From Seminavis robusta (lineage: Eukaryota > Bacillariophyta > Bacillariophyceae > Naviculales > Naviculaceae): DNA of 64,000 bases. Position numbers and translations under genes: made by a program. The stretch's first letter is position 1. Each line of letters begins with the position of its first letter. The notes below the pieces were generated by a model, which made no database searches, was not told the DNA's origin, and saw only the letters and a program-made list of their open reading frames with translations. The stretch spans positions 212,297-276,296 of the forward strand of contig CAICTM010000004.1 of assembly GCA_903772945.1 (NCBI GenBank), read 5' to 3'. Shown here piece by piece: positions 9,168 through 19,949 of the stretch.

Positions 9168-9989
9168 TCAGACCTCGCTAAAGATGCTGTCGGGACCGAC
9201 AATGTTCCAACACAACTCCCTGGCAGAATTGCAAATGTGATTCACAGCACAGGAAGGAGGTTTGGCATATTTGGAAAACACAGTGCCATGTTCCAACCTT
9301 TTATAAAAAGTGCTGCTTTCTAGAGTAATACTTGCGTCGCTTTCATTGGTGGAGTTTGTGTGAGCGTTTTCCTTCCGAGCAAGGATTGCCACTTCATCCC
9401 AGAGACAATCAAAGGTCGGATCGGCAAAACAGAGACATAGATCATCATGGTAGGCGCCGCCCTGATAGTGGATCCCGTATTTGGTGTCGGGGCTGTGTAC
9501 ATCACACATGTGAATGCATTCCGGGAGAGTAATGGTACGGCGATGGCCACCTGCGGCGTGTTGTCGAAAGGTTTCGGCAACCAACTTGTTATTTTCTGGA
9601 ACGGGTATCCCCTCCAAGACGGGCCATGAATTGTACCGGTCCGTGCTGCTGGTTCGAGACGTGGAACTGGTGGTGGATCCACCCAAAAGTGCGACCGAGA
9701 CGAGTGCCAGCCAAATCATGCATCTCCAACGAAGATAACGAGCCCAGAAAGCTTCCTGTGAATTCTGCCGTACCACCACAATGGTTCTTTGAAGAGGAGG
9801 TGGTGGACGAATGGATCCTGGAATTGCCGTGGCCTGGACGGGTTTGTTCTCTTGGCCGAGTGCCGCAGCCACTACGGCAATCGGAAGATCCTCATTCGTT
9901 CCATCGTCCAGTGTCGCCGATGGAATAGCTTGATAGGAAGCATACTCCGTGTTGCCATTTCGGGTGGGGTTGAGAGGAACTTGAGACAT
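9168..9989 (-). CDS. single-span membrane protein with Cys-rich outer domain
   Basis: 273 residues. The first 87 are polar with a PPPPLQ stretch, residues 88-104 form one membrane segment (RCMIWLALVSVALLGG), and the C-terminal 165 residues carry about eight cysteines, including ECIHMCD, DLCLCFADP, FDCLWDE and SCAVNHICN. The ECxxMC...YHDDLCLCF spacing recalls a WSC- or PAN-like Cys-rich fold, but the match is only by eye. With no signal peptide it would be a type II membrane protein. It is divergent from the gene starting at 10232, sharing a 242 bp spacer. Unknown function. Confidence 0.65.
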   Translation of the reverse strand: MSQVPLNPTRNGNTEYASYQAIPSATLDDGTNEDLPIAVVAAALGQENKPVQATAIPGSIRPPPPLQRTIVVVRQNSQEAFWARYLRWRCMIWLALVSVALLGGSTTSSTSRTSSTDRYNSWPVLEGIPVPENNKLVAETFRQHAAGGHRRTITLPECIHMCDVHSPDTKYGIHYQGGAYHDDLCLCFADPTFDCLWDEVAILARKENAHTNSTNESDASITLESSTFYKRLEHGTVFSKYAKPPSCAVNHICNSARELCWNIVGPDSIFSEV

Positions 9990-10231
9990 GTTGAGAGTCG
10001 TTGTGGTGTTCCTATACGTAAATTACGATTGACACAGCAACTTGGTCCTTCACGAAAAAGATACCCCTCAAAAAATGAAGGAGCGTGTCCATCAAACATC
10101 AAAAACACATAACGCAGCAGAGCCGAATGCTTGAAAAGCCTTCAAAATCAGCGTCGTATATTCGGCCCCAAAAAAGTCAGCGTTGACACCCTCCGCAGAT
10201 ATCTCCTCTCCTTCGTGCCAAAGCCAAGACA

Positions 10232-10693
10232 ATGACAACCTCACAAGCCTTGCACAATCACCTGGTGTCACTATCACGAAAGAAGGCCCATCCACGAAAG
10301 CACGGCGGGAAGAAGCCTGCTCGAGTGGTGGATTTGGTCAAGGTAGTGTTGAGATGCGCACCCACTTCGAAGCACCACAGTACCACCGTGCGACCAGCAA
10401 CGGAGGAAAGTACACCTACACCATCGCATCAAGATTCATTTTACCCTCAACTTCATCAACAATTGACCCAAGAAATCCAAGAGATTCAAGAAAAACGAGT
10501 GCAAGTACGACAAAGACAGGTGGAATTTTGGGGACTCTACAAGTACGCTTTGGAAAAGGTCTCCAATCTGAGTGATTTGAGAGATGCCCCAGACGCCATT
10601 TTACCAGGAAACTTCCCAGACGCACCCAAAAAGATCAAGCCAAGCAGCAGCAAATCGGAGGATAAGCCTGCGGCAGAAGAGACTAATATTTGA
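10232..10693 (+). CDS. small basic/helical protein, unknown
   Basis: 153 residues from the ATG at 10232. The N-terminus is basic (RKKAHPRKHGGKKPARVVDLVKVVLRC) and residues 75-110 form a Gln/Glu-rich helix (LTQEIQEIQEKRVQVRQRQVEF) that looks like a short coiled coil. The tail is Lys/Ser/Glu-rich. The N-terminus resembles ribosomal or mitochondrial small proteins in composition only. No signal peptide. Supported by a long frame without low-complexity artefact and by its divergent neighbour; family not recognised. Confidence 0.5.
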   Translation: MTTSQALHNHLVSLSRKKAHPRKHGGKKPARVVDLVKVVLRCAPTSKHHSTTVRPATEESTPTPSHQDSFYPQLHQQLTQEIQEIQEKRVQVRQRQVEFWGLYKYALEKVSNLSDLRDAPDAILPGNFPDAPKKIKPSSSKSEDKPAAEETNI

Positions 10694-11063
10694 ACCGGGC
10701 ATTTATCTGATTTTAGATAGCTTCCATAATCTGGAGCCAGCTGTCTAGCAATGCAAAGTTTTTATCGCTAGTGAATACAGAAAACCAGCGTATCGTAGAC
10801 AGAAAAGTTGCACGAAATATGGTTCTAATATTGTTATGTATCTAATAAGCTAGTTGGTCGATACGCTTGCAGGATAGGCACCTGTAACCTTTTGGTGTGC
10901 CGTGGATCGACAGCGAACTGAAGTTGTGATAATATATATGAAGATTGTCTGCACTTGGCCAGAAAGAAGAAAAGGTGAAGCGGCTTGAACGTGGTCTCAT
11001 CTTCTGTCTTTTTTTAACATACATGTCTCGTCAAGAAACTTTTCCCATCGTTCATCCATCCTA

Positions 11064-12743
11064 CTACAATGACTTTTCCTTGAAGATCTGCAATTCTTGT
11101 TTGCGCATCATTCGGCGAATCTGACGCCATGTCGAAGGATTGAACAGACAAGATCCATGATCAATACCCTCACCCTCCCAATAGATCACGTCAATCTTTT
11201 GTCTGTTCGCACTCTCCCCCAGCGACCCTGTCGATGACGCGTTGGATGGATGGGATGACAGAGGCGTCGTTGTTGGAATACTACTCTTGTCTTGCTTTCT
11301 TAAATGCTTCATGCACCGGGGCACATTGGGAGTGTTGCCATTGTAGATATCCAAATGTGCCTTGATTTTCTGAGCATTGCAAATCTCATCGGTATCCGAG
11401 AGGCACACGACCAGCTTGCAGTGATCGGGAATATCCTCCAAGAATAATTCTCCATTGTACCAGGCAAATTGCCGCCGCAAAAAATGCTCGATAAAGAGTT
11501 CGTTCATGACCCAACTGGCGGCGCCGGGTTCCATGACACTGTCGTGCAATTTGGTATCGCGATGATGACTGCGGCCGTACACAAAGTTGGTAATCACGTC
11601 GGGATCACTCAAGCAAATGGCGACGGGATCAATCATGATCATTTGACGGACACGGTGTGCTTGCGTCGAGTGTAAAATGTAGGTTTCCAGGCACGTTCCA
11701 AAGGAATGTCCCGACAGAGATACCTCGGCGGTTGGACCCAAGTGCTTATCGACAGCTTCCCAGACACCATCGCAGGTTTCTTGTTCTGTGGGAGCGTGAT
11801 TGGTCAAATTAAAGGCCACGGCGGGGTTCTGAAACAAAAAGATGGGTCGATCAATGTTCCCTTTTTCATCGGTGGCGAGGCCTTCGACGGCACCCAGTCC
11901 ACCTGTAATCATGGGAACGTAAAAGGTTTCCCCCGCGGGAGCAATGCCATGAAAAAAGACAAATGGAAGTGGTTGCAGTTGTTGTTCGGATGGTCGCGGC
12001 GCGGGTCGATACCAATAACCAAGCCCCGTCGATGTCGTGTAATGGGAGAATCCTTGCCAGTACAAGAGCCCCGCCATGAATATTTGGCAAATATAGTTCA
12101 TGAGATAAACGAACAATGGCCGGTATCGGATATCTACGTCTTCGACGGTCATTTGGACCGGAATCAATCGTTGTTTGGTTTTTGGGCCCGGCTCCATATT
12201 ATAGGTTTCCTTGATCATGGCATACATTTTGGCCAGCTCTCGTTGTTGCCATTCCTCGGTCAAATCGCTGGCTTTGCATTGGAAGAACCCCCAAGCAATG
12301 AGACTATCAATGTCCGCTTTGCAGGGCAGTCCCGTCTCTTTGATGCATGCCAATTCTTCTTCCGCGTCATAGTCCTCTCGATCGCCTCCATGAAAGAACC
12401 AGTTTCGAATAAACTCGGCAAAGTAGGGCTTTTTGTCGATATCGAGGGCTTCACACAGAACTTCTTGCCTACGAAGCATTCGTTCAAAGAGCTTGTGTCT
12501 GATATTGGGATCTTCAAACTTTCGGATAATGGGATGGTCTTTGGGTTTGTTGAGTTCTGGTAGGCGCACTTTGTAGACCCACAACACAAAGACAAGTTCC
12601 GATAAAAGATACCCTCCCAACAACAGACCCATCCACACCCAAATACTGGGAAGAGACCGGTACTCATCGTCAAAGAGAAAGAAGGTTCCATCCATACCAA
12701 AGGGAAGCAGATTGGAAATGCTTGAAAGCATAGAGTCACTCAT
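11064..12743 (-). CDS. membrane-anchored alpha/beta hydrolase
   Basis: 559 residues in one exon. An N-terminal membrane anchor lies at about residues 33-57. The hydrolase core follows: an oxyanion-type HG in VFFHGIAPAGETF near 264, the nucleophile elbow GHSFG with Ser near 346, an acidic residue in CLSDTDEIC near 449, and a candidate catalytic His in GIDHGSCLF near 526. The order Ser-Asp-His and spacing fit the alpha/beta hydrolase fold. An unstructured Ser/Thr-rich insert lies near 480-505. Substrate is unknown; lipase or esterase activity at a membrane is likely. Fungi and algae have similarly anchored members. Confidence 0.85.
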   Translation of the reverse strand: MSDSMLSSISNLLPFGMDGTFFLFDDEYRSLPSIWVWMGLLLGGYLLSELVFVLWVYKVRLPELNKPKDHPIIRKFEDPNIRHKLFERMLRRQEVLCEALDIDKKPYFAEFIRNWFFHGGDREDYDAEEELACIKETGLPCKADIDSLIAWGFFQCKASDLTEEWQQRELAKMYAMIKETYNMEPGPKTKQRLIPVQMTVEDVDIRYRPLFVYLMNYICQIFMAGLLYWQGFSHYTTSTGLGYWYRPAPRPSEQQLQPLPFVFFHGIAPAGETFYVPMITGGLGAVEGLATDEKGNIDRPIFLFQNPAVAFNLTNHAPTEQETCDGVWEAVDKHLGPTAEVSLSGHSFGTCLETYILHSTQAHRVRQMIMIDPVAICLSDPDVITNFVYGRSHHRDTKLHDSVMEPGAASWVMNELFIEHFLRRQFAWYNGELFLEDIPDHCKLVVCLSDTDEICNAQKIKAHLDIYNGNTPNVPRCMKHLRKQDKSSIPTTTPLSSHPSNASSTGSLGESANRQKIDVIYWEGEGIDHGSCLFNPSTWRQIRRMMRKQELQIFKEKSL

Positions 12744-13876
12744 GGTAACACGACGTCAATGGGGTATCCAACTGAACAAGTCCGGTACTAGTACAATGAC
12801 GATCGAGCCCTCAGATTTCAACTACCGGTATTCCCGGGCCTCAAAGCTATAAGGCGCTGTGTTTCGACCTATCTGATAATGCAGCCTTGAAGCTCCAATG
12901 ACCAACTCACACAACTATTATTAGACGTACTTTGTAACAAACTGGGTGGCAACGGTAGACAATAAGAAAAGGCAATGCTGGATCCGAAGCCGAATTTGTG
13001 AGGGCCGTTGTTTTACTGGCAGTTTGCTCAATTGACTGGAGGGTTGAATGACGATTGGCCGAGGAATTTGGCCGGCTCATTGGACGATTAAAGACACACG
13101 CAGGCGTCCATCTGGTGGGAGTGGTACCAGTGTACCAGTATCCGGGATCAGACAGGAGCTTTGACATTTTCTTGCAGGATCGCTTCGAGATGGCTGCTAC
13201 CTCGTAGATGGTAGGTGACGCAGTGAGCTTGCTTGCGAGTAGATAGCTAGCTAGAGCTCGTTCTGGTGATGACTGGGCAGTGGATAAAAGACGGAGCTCC
13301 AATGGCTGGTTCGATCAGATCATCGAAACACATACATGCCGGTATGAAGCAAGGATATCAGCAAGATATCCCCGCCCGATGCAAGCAAAAGTAATCTCTT
13401 TCTTGTCCTCAAGACTTTCATGATCACCTCTTTGAGTTTGGCATGCATTCAAAGGGAATGATTCGATTCAATCGAAAAAGTCGTCAATATTCAAACTAGC
13501 ACCAAGTCAATCAATTCATTGCACATCAAACTACAAGAGATACTCAAGATCATGGGGCATTCATTGGACAAAGACAACAATCTCTAGCTAGCTAGAAACG
13601 GTAGGTACCGGTACCGGTACGGTAACCGGTACATTTTTCGGTACCGGTACGATGTAGGGGTTCCGGCACGGTGGACCGCACCGAAGGCCAGATTTGATGT
13701 TTAAAATATCTTTTCATTTTCAAAATGCTTCCAATTTTAGCACGCTTTGAAATTTGCTCTGGAACCTTTTCAAGCTCACTTTTTCTTGGAAAACCACCAT
13801 TGATTCAACCTGCCCTTTTGCAAGCCTACTCAAGCTAGTACTTTTACGCTGCACGTATCTCTTCAATTCATTTACC
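12744..13876. other. intergenic, word-rich, no gene seen
   Basis: Holds CTAGCTAG and GGTACC-type clusters (for example 13585-13670) and a GATTCGATTC word near 13460. The 131-codon minus-strand frame at 12907-13302 shows no protein-like features. Confidence 0.6.
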
Positions 13877-15243
13877 ATGACAACTAGTACGGAAATCCTT
13901 GCTGCGATTTCGGGAAACGTCTTGCTGTTTGCGCTTGTGTATGGAATGTCGGCGACGGTGGATATTGATAATCTTCGGGAACAGCTGGGAAACCGGAATG
14001 CATTGATGACGGGGGTGTTCTGTCAGTTCTTTCTCCTTCCTGCGTTGGGCTTCATCGTAGTCAAAGCATTCCGTCTTCAGCACACCTTGGGAATCCCCTT
14101 GCTTGTTGTGACGAGTTCTCCTGGTGGTAGCTATTCGAATTGGTAAGTCGTAATCGTCTCTAAAACGTACCAAGCTACCTAATCCAGAATCGATCTTCCC
14201 GCTCACCCTCTCCTCGACCCATTCATATCTTGTTTAGGTGGTGTTCAATATTCAATGCCGACCTTGCTTTGAGTGTGACCATGACGGCTGTTAGTACAAT
14301 CCTCTCCGTCATTTTCCTGCCCCTCAACCTGGCCCTATATACACGGTTTTCGTTCGACGACGATGTTATAGGCAACATTGACTGGGTTGCTCTCTTTCTT
14401 TCTATCTCTGTGGTTGTTGCCGCTATTTTCCTTGGATTGTTGTCTTCTTACATGATCCGTACCATTGTCTTTCGAAGAGGAGCTAATATCGTAAGCTGGC
14501 GCTAGTCCATGCCTGCGTACGTGAAATCTTTGGCAGCACCAATCTCACTTCTCTTTCCACTCTTCCTGTTTGAATGTACTGTAGCTCGGAAATGTCGCTG
14601 GAGTCGGCCTTATGCTCTTCTCGGCAACCGTCGCCAATACAGGAGAAGGAGACTCCAAGATTTGGGAACGACACTGGAGCTTTTACGTCGCTGTTAGCCT
14701 TCCCTGTGCCCTTGGACTCTTGATCGCCAACATCATTGCCTATGTTCGAAAGCTCAAGCCCGCAGAGCGTGTGACTGTCGCCATTGAGTGTTGCTACCAG
14801 GTAGGATGGAGGAGGAGGAACGACCCCAGCATGGCCAACTTCTTAGTCTCACCGAACTCCTCTGCTTCTTTTCTTCACTCGTTCAGAATGTTGGTTTGAG
14901 CTCGAGTCTCGCCTTGACCATGTTTAGCGGCACCGAATTGAATGAAGCCATGGGTGTCCCCTTTTTCTTTGCGGTTTCAGAGATTGTCTTTATCAGCACG
15001 TATTGCCTGGTTGCCTGGAAGCTCGGTTGGACCAAAGCGCCCAAGGATGCCAATCTATGCGCGGTAATTTGCCGAAGCTACGAAGTCACTAATCAGAAGA
15101 AGCAAGTTTCCTCTCCGAGATCAGTATCATCGAAGACCAATGACGCTGTTACTACACTGTCTGTTGACGACTCCAGTTCTTTGGATTTGGACCAAGTCAA
15201 GACTAAGCCAGCAAAGGACGGAAATGTGGAAGTCAGTGTATAG
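13877..15243 (+). CDS. SLC10/BASS-like Na+-coupled transporter, paralogue 1
   Basis: Four exons: 13877-14142, 14238-14490, 14585-14800, 14887-15243; introns all GT-AG; 363 residues. The protein is nearly all membrane helices. The signature SSPGGSYSNWWCSIFNADLALSVTMTA is built across the first intron (phase 2 within Trp) and matches the PGG-xSN...LSVxMT region of bile-acid/sodium symporters. Further blocks conserved with its paralogues are LGNVAGVGLM, PAERVTVAIECCYQNVG and LGWTKAP. The last 80 residues are a Ser/Lys-rich cytosolic tail. Substrate unknown; family members move bile acids, sulphated steroids or organic acids such as pyruvate with Na+. Three relatives lie at 29.7-35.6 kb. Confidence 0.88.
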
Positions 15244-15957
15244 ACATCACGCGCATGAAGAAACGGCGGACGCAGAAGCACTCTGGTATCTGTACATTAT
15301 GTTTTGTAAATAATAGCAACAAGCAAATCGCAGAAGTCTTTCTTTATTTGACTCGCTACTTCATCTATTTAGATACACCATGATCGAGGTTTGCGTATGC
15401 TGTTGCTAGTAGTTCTGTCACAATGAAGCTGCCTCCCCGCCTGGTCAATCTACGAACGCTGGAAACGAGGGTCTCTATGCATATCCTCCGGGAAAAGCGT
15501 TCAGTGATGGCAAAGACCTGCTGTCTATAATATCATTTATTTACTGCAGCTACAACTAGATTTGAGGCGGGAACCCATGTGCATTGGCCCACTTGTGCGG
15601 CAAGTTTTGTCGATCCCACGGACAGCTCTTGATGCATCCCCATTGGCTTCCACACAAGACCAGACTGGGGGTTCATTGGCTTCATGGTCTGTTTTCAGGA
15701 ATTAGATCTGCCTTTGTGGGTACGGTACGCTGTACCAGTACTAGTACTGCACCAGGTGCGCCTTACCGGTACAGTCGTACCGTACCGTTACGAGTTGCTT
15801 GATTTCCGGGTCCGACCGAGCGTGGAAGAGTAAGAAACGTGGAAACGGTGGTCGAAGTCGACGAACAACCAAAACACAACGGCACAGCAACTCGAAACCG
15901 AAAGACTTACACTCGTCGGTTCAAAAGCAATTTTACTTTGAGAATGAATCAGCAATC
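15244..15957. other. intergenic, no gene seen
   Basis: Nothing recognisable apart from a GTAC/ACCGGT cluster at about 15718-15790. Confidence 0.6.
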
Positions 15958-17573
15958 ATGGAGACAATGAGCTCTGATGCAACCAACAAGGGAACCATGT
16001 CGAAATCGGGGAAGCACAAACAAATCCAAGTTCATATCAGAAAGTCTGGGGGAAAATCCGGATTTGAAGTGAAGTCCTGCAAACCAAGCATTACTGTGCG
16101 TGAATTGAAGGACGATGTTGTCGCTTCGCTCCAACCGAGCTGGGAGGAAAATAATTTTACCCTCAGACCTGAACACATCCGGCTATTTCGCGTTGTTGGA
16201 GATACGATCATGCCCGTTGGTGACGAGGATGATCTAGTAACGTCAGGGGAAAACCCACCCACCACGATGGCCACAATCGAGGACGAAAAGAAAGAAGAAT
16301 CCCCCGAACCCAAATTCATTGCGTTGGAATATTTTACCACACTACCCGAAGACTTGTTTCGTACCGTCTCGATCCGTCAGATTTCACCAGTGACCTACGC
16401 CGCGGAAGGGAATGGGTGGACCAAAGCCGCTCCTCTATGTTGCGCAGCTTACACCGAGACAGAATGGAAGAGGCCTTGGTACGGTACCAAACAAGGCAAT
16501 TTCAAGGCCCACGGGGTTTCACTTCGCTCGTTGGACACATCGGAAACATCAATGGCTGGACGACGAAAAGCTTTACTCTCCTTTTGGTGAACTTGGAGAA
16601 GAAGAGGGCCCCGGAGTCACGGCTATGACACTTGACCAGTACCGACAACTAACAAAGAATGAGATCTAAAAACAAGTGTCTCGCGCAAAAAGAGCTTTGA
16701 CGATACTTATGTCAAGAAAAAGTATATCGTTGAACCCACCACCAAACGAGACAAGGATGCTGGGAAGAACAAGAAGCGAGCAACGAAAAGGATTCCATAC
16801 TTCCGATTCAAAATTCCGCAAAATCTGGATCTTGCTCCCTATGGCGTCGCAGTAATTTATGACAACAGTTCCCCGAATCATATCACTTTGATTCGCACTG
16901 GTGTTGATGGTACGGAGCGTCTCGACCATCGAGGGTGGTATCAAGTTCGAAACACAGGTGTTTATCTGCCTGAGCGTGCCAATGGTCCACTCCTTGAACT
17001 TCCGAATGACCCAGAAGAAGTCACCGCACTCCTCAGGGACCACGCCTTCCACCCGATGGACAATGAGCCAGAGGGATTGATTCGTTCTGGAAATTGGTGC
17101 AGTGGATTATTTCGTTTTGCCTAAAGTTGCGTCCTTGTTCGCGCTTCACGACTTGAAATTGGAGGCAAGTGCCGAGCCTTCTCCGCCAGAGGGAGGCTTT
17201 CCCAATGATGACTGCAGCACGATGTACATGGGTGCCTTGGTTTTGCATCATGTCGATCACGACCATTCCGTCTCATAGATCGGTCATCAAAGCCCTCCAG
17301 AAGGTAAATTATGTCGCTGCGGACCTTGATGGTTGGATTTGTCAGAGGCTACTTGAGAGTTTGGAACGCAGAAAAGATTTCGAACCAATTGAAAGCGCGG
17401 ACGAAAAACTTGGTTTGTCCGAATCAGAGGCTGATGATGCTATCTATCACATGCATGGCGTTTTGAGTCACCATTCGACTGACGGCAAATCGACACTCCG
17501 GAGCTCCGGAGACAACACCGGAGGCCAGCTACCGCTAATCAGGAGCCTGGAGAGGCATCGTGGAGTGAGATAG
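15958..17573 (+). pseudogene. broken ubiquitin-like-domain gene
   Basis: From the ATG at 15958 the frame encodes a ubiquitin-like beta-grasp segment (KQIQVHIRK...KSCKPSITVRELKDDVVASLQ...EHIRLFRVVGDTIMPVGDEDDL) and runs sensibly to about 16410. Protein-like sequence then hops between frames: HRDRMEEALVRYQTRQFQGP in a second frame, then FGELGEEEGPGVTAMTLDQY, then KKKYIVEPTTKRD...IPYFRFKIPQNLDLAPYGVAVIYD, then DYFVLPKVASLFALHDLKLE, and finally ALQKVNYVAADLDGWICQRL. Adjoining pieces abut without splice signals, so these are frameshifts (at least four) rather than introns. Either a recent pseudogene or accumulated assembly indels. No family beyond the UBL fold recognised. Confidence 0.65.
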
Positions 17574-18018
17574 ATAATAATAGAAGGAGATAATGATGGG
17601 ATCAGCGTCGAACGTCGAATGTAACATGGCGAAAATCATGAAAAGTGGCTTTTACCGGCTCTTTCCAGCCATTTCTCCCTAACTCTTCCTTTTAGACCCG
17701 ATATGTAAAGTTCCCAGATGATGTTGGAAAAGGTATAGAAAGAGTATTGAGCATAAAGGCAGGTCTTGAGGTGCACAAAGCATTTACATTTCACTGTGCA
17801 TCAATGGAGCGAATGTGCGTCGAATCTATTTAATTCTGGTAGTCGCTCCGGAGGCTACCGGTACCAGTACCTCGTAGCTAGTCTAGCAAATGGGACGTAT
17901 CGCCACCGCGAACTCACAGCGCACACTACAAAGCAAAACAAAAACTCACCGCCAGGCATTGGAAGGAGTGTTGTGATAGATTACTAGTACTCGTTCCCTT
18001 AATATTTCCAAGAGAAAA
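17574..18018. other. intergenic, no gene seen
   Basis: One ACCGGTACC cluster near 17855; otherwise nothing. Confidence 0.6.
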
Positions 18019-19875
18019 ATGATGCCCTGTCACCCCCCGGAACGACCGCAGCAATGGTTGGTGGAGTTTGAGCACAAGACGCACGTCTTGAGTCTTCCAT
18101 GCAATTTATTATTGGAGTCGACGGCGACAGAGCCTGCTGCCCTGATTCTCGAGGACATTTCGAATCGCACCGGATGGCCCGTCTCTCGCTTGCTTTTGGA
18201 GGGCCACGATGACAGCAACAATAATCACTGTTGTCGTGTCCGCGTCCAGTCAAGTCTTCGTGGTGGCAAGGGAGGATTTGGAACTCTGTTGAAAAGTTCG
18301 GCCCGACAGTCGGGTGCCAAACTGACGACGGATTTTGGAGCGTGTCGCGATTTGCAAGGCCGTCGGTTGCGTCATGTCAATGATGAAATCAAGTTGCGCA
18401 AATGGCGAGAAGCGCAAGAGCGAGAAAAGCAAACAGGCGGCAAGACGGAAGTGACGGATGCCATGTTTGATACGCCCTCGGGACTCTTTAATTGGCACTT
18501 GATGGTGCCCTCGTGGGCGGATATTTCCAAAAAGAGTACTCGCAAAATACAGCGACAATTCAAGCGCATGCAACAAGAAGAAGAACAATTGGAGCAAGAG
18601 AAACGAAATGCCAGGGCACAACGTGAACGGAGTGTCACCATGTATGTCCAAAAGGCGACAGCAACCAGTAATCAAGTAAAGACCAATGTCATGAGTGCCG
18701 TCAAGCAAGGATTGCAGGCGCAACAAGACAAAAAGAGAAAGCGAGAAGAAGCCGAAGAAGCTCCATCGGATCTGTTTCAAAAAGAAGATAGACCCAATAG
18801 CTTGTGTACACTGTCAGGGGATGTGGTAGTCGAAGGCACGTCCAAACAATCCGCAAAAAATAATGTGATACAGATCCAATCGCAGTCAGACTTTTCCACT
18901 CTTGTGCTGTTCCTGGACAAGGAAGTACCCAAAGGCGACAAAAAGAAATCATCCATTCTCTATTACGAAGTGAAAGTAGTCACGGGAGGATTGGCACAAA
19001 TTGGATGGGCCAACGTGACGACCAGTGATTTCAAACCCAATACAGAAGAGGGGGACGGCGTGGGAGACGACAAGGGAAGCTTTGGATATGATGGTAGCCG
19101 GGCGCTCAAATTCCACAATGGAGCCGAAGAAGCATATGACAAAAGCCAGTGGAAGGCCGGGGATGTTGTGGGTTGTCAATACAATGTGAAGACGGGAGAA
19201 GTTTCCTACTCGTTGAATGGAAAAGACTTGGGTGTGGCATTTACGTTTTCGGACCCGACCAAGACGGTGCTATTTCCGGCATTGAGTTGCAACGGAGGAG
19301 AAATTCTAGAGCTGCATGTGGCCAAGGAGGATATGGAACATCTTCCGACCAAGGACAGTGAAAAGTATATTGCCGTGCAGGACTTGATTGCCGTGAGCAT
19401 TGTGGCCGACGACAGCGTCACAAATAATGGAGAACAAAATGACGACAACAAAGAACCAGCAGCAAAAGATGACGACGAGAAGGACGGAGCAAAGACCAAA
19501 GGAGACGAAGCCGATTCACCACCAGAAGAACAAGCGGAGGAGAAGAAGGAACCAGAGACAAAGAAGGCGCCTATAAAAGTGGAGGCTTTGGACCTAGCGA
19601 AGTTTGAATCAGTGGCAGCTCTCGAAGAGCTCGGATTGGATCGTCTGAAGGGTGCCTTGATGGCAATTGGTGTCAAGTGCGGGTAAGTACTTGGAATTGT
19701 CAAGGGCCAATGTTGTTTGACTCACTCAACTGGACGGAGCTCATGTTATCACTGTTGTTTGTTGCCTTGCTTTAGTGGTTCTTTGAATGAACGGGCTGCA
19801 AGATTGTTTTCTTTAAAAGGCTTGGAACGCAAAGACTACCCAAAGAAAGTGAGGGCAAAAAACTTTGTAGAATAG
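18019..19875 (+). CDS. SDE2: SDE2 homologue with inserted SPRY domain
   Basis: Exon 1 is 18019-19682 and exon 2 is 19776-19875 (GTAAGT...TTTAG, phase 2), 587 residues. An N-terminal ubiquitin-like fold ends at a diglycine (residues 82-83) followed by KGGFGTLLKSSARQSGA and CRDLQGRRLRHVNDE, the hallmark of SDE2, which is processed after GG to expose Lys. A coiled coil follows at about 190-250. A SPRY domain occupies about 267-434 (YYEVKVVTGGLAQIGWAN, GDVVGCQYNVKTGEVSYSLNGKDLG). An acidic linker leads to a C-terminal SAP-like module ([42 protein letters not shown]) whose end lies in exon 2. SDE2 acts in splicing and replication-stress control in other eukaryotes. A SPRY insert is not part of the human architecture I know. 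Confidence 0.9.
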
Positions 19876-19949
19876 CAGTAGCGAATATTAACCCAGTAAC
19901 TACAGTTCAATACCCCTCTTGAATTTTGCACCCGTTGTTGTTGTCTCGC

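Noticed and set aside
11706-12563. 285-codon plus-strand open frame
   Set aside because: Antisense shadow of the alpha/beta hydrolase, whose catalytic motifs lie on the minus strand.
12907-13302. 131-codon minus-strand frame
   Set aside because: Composition is that of word-rich spacer; no domain or paralogue.
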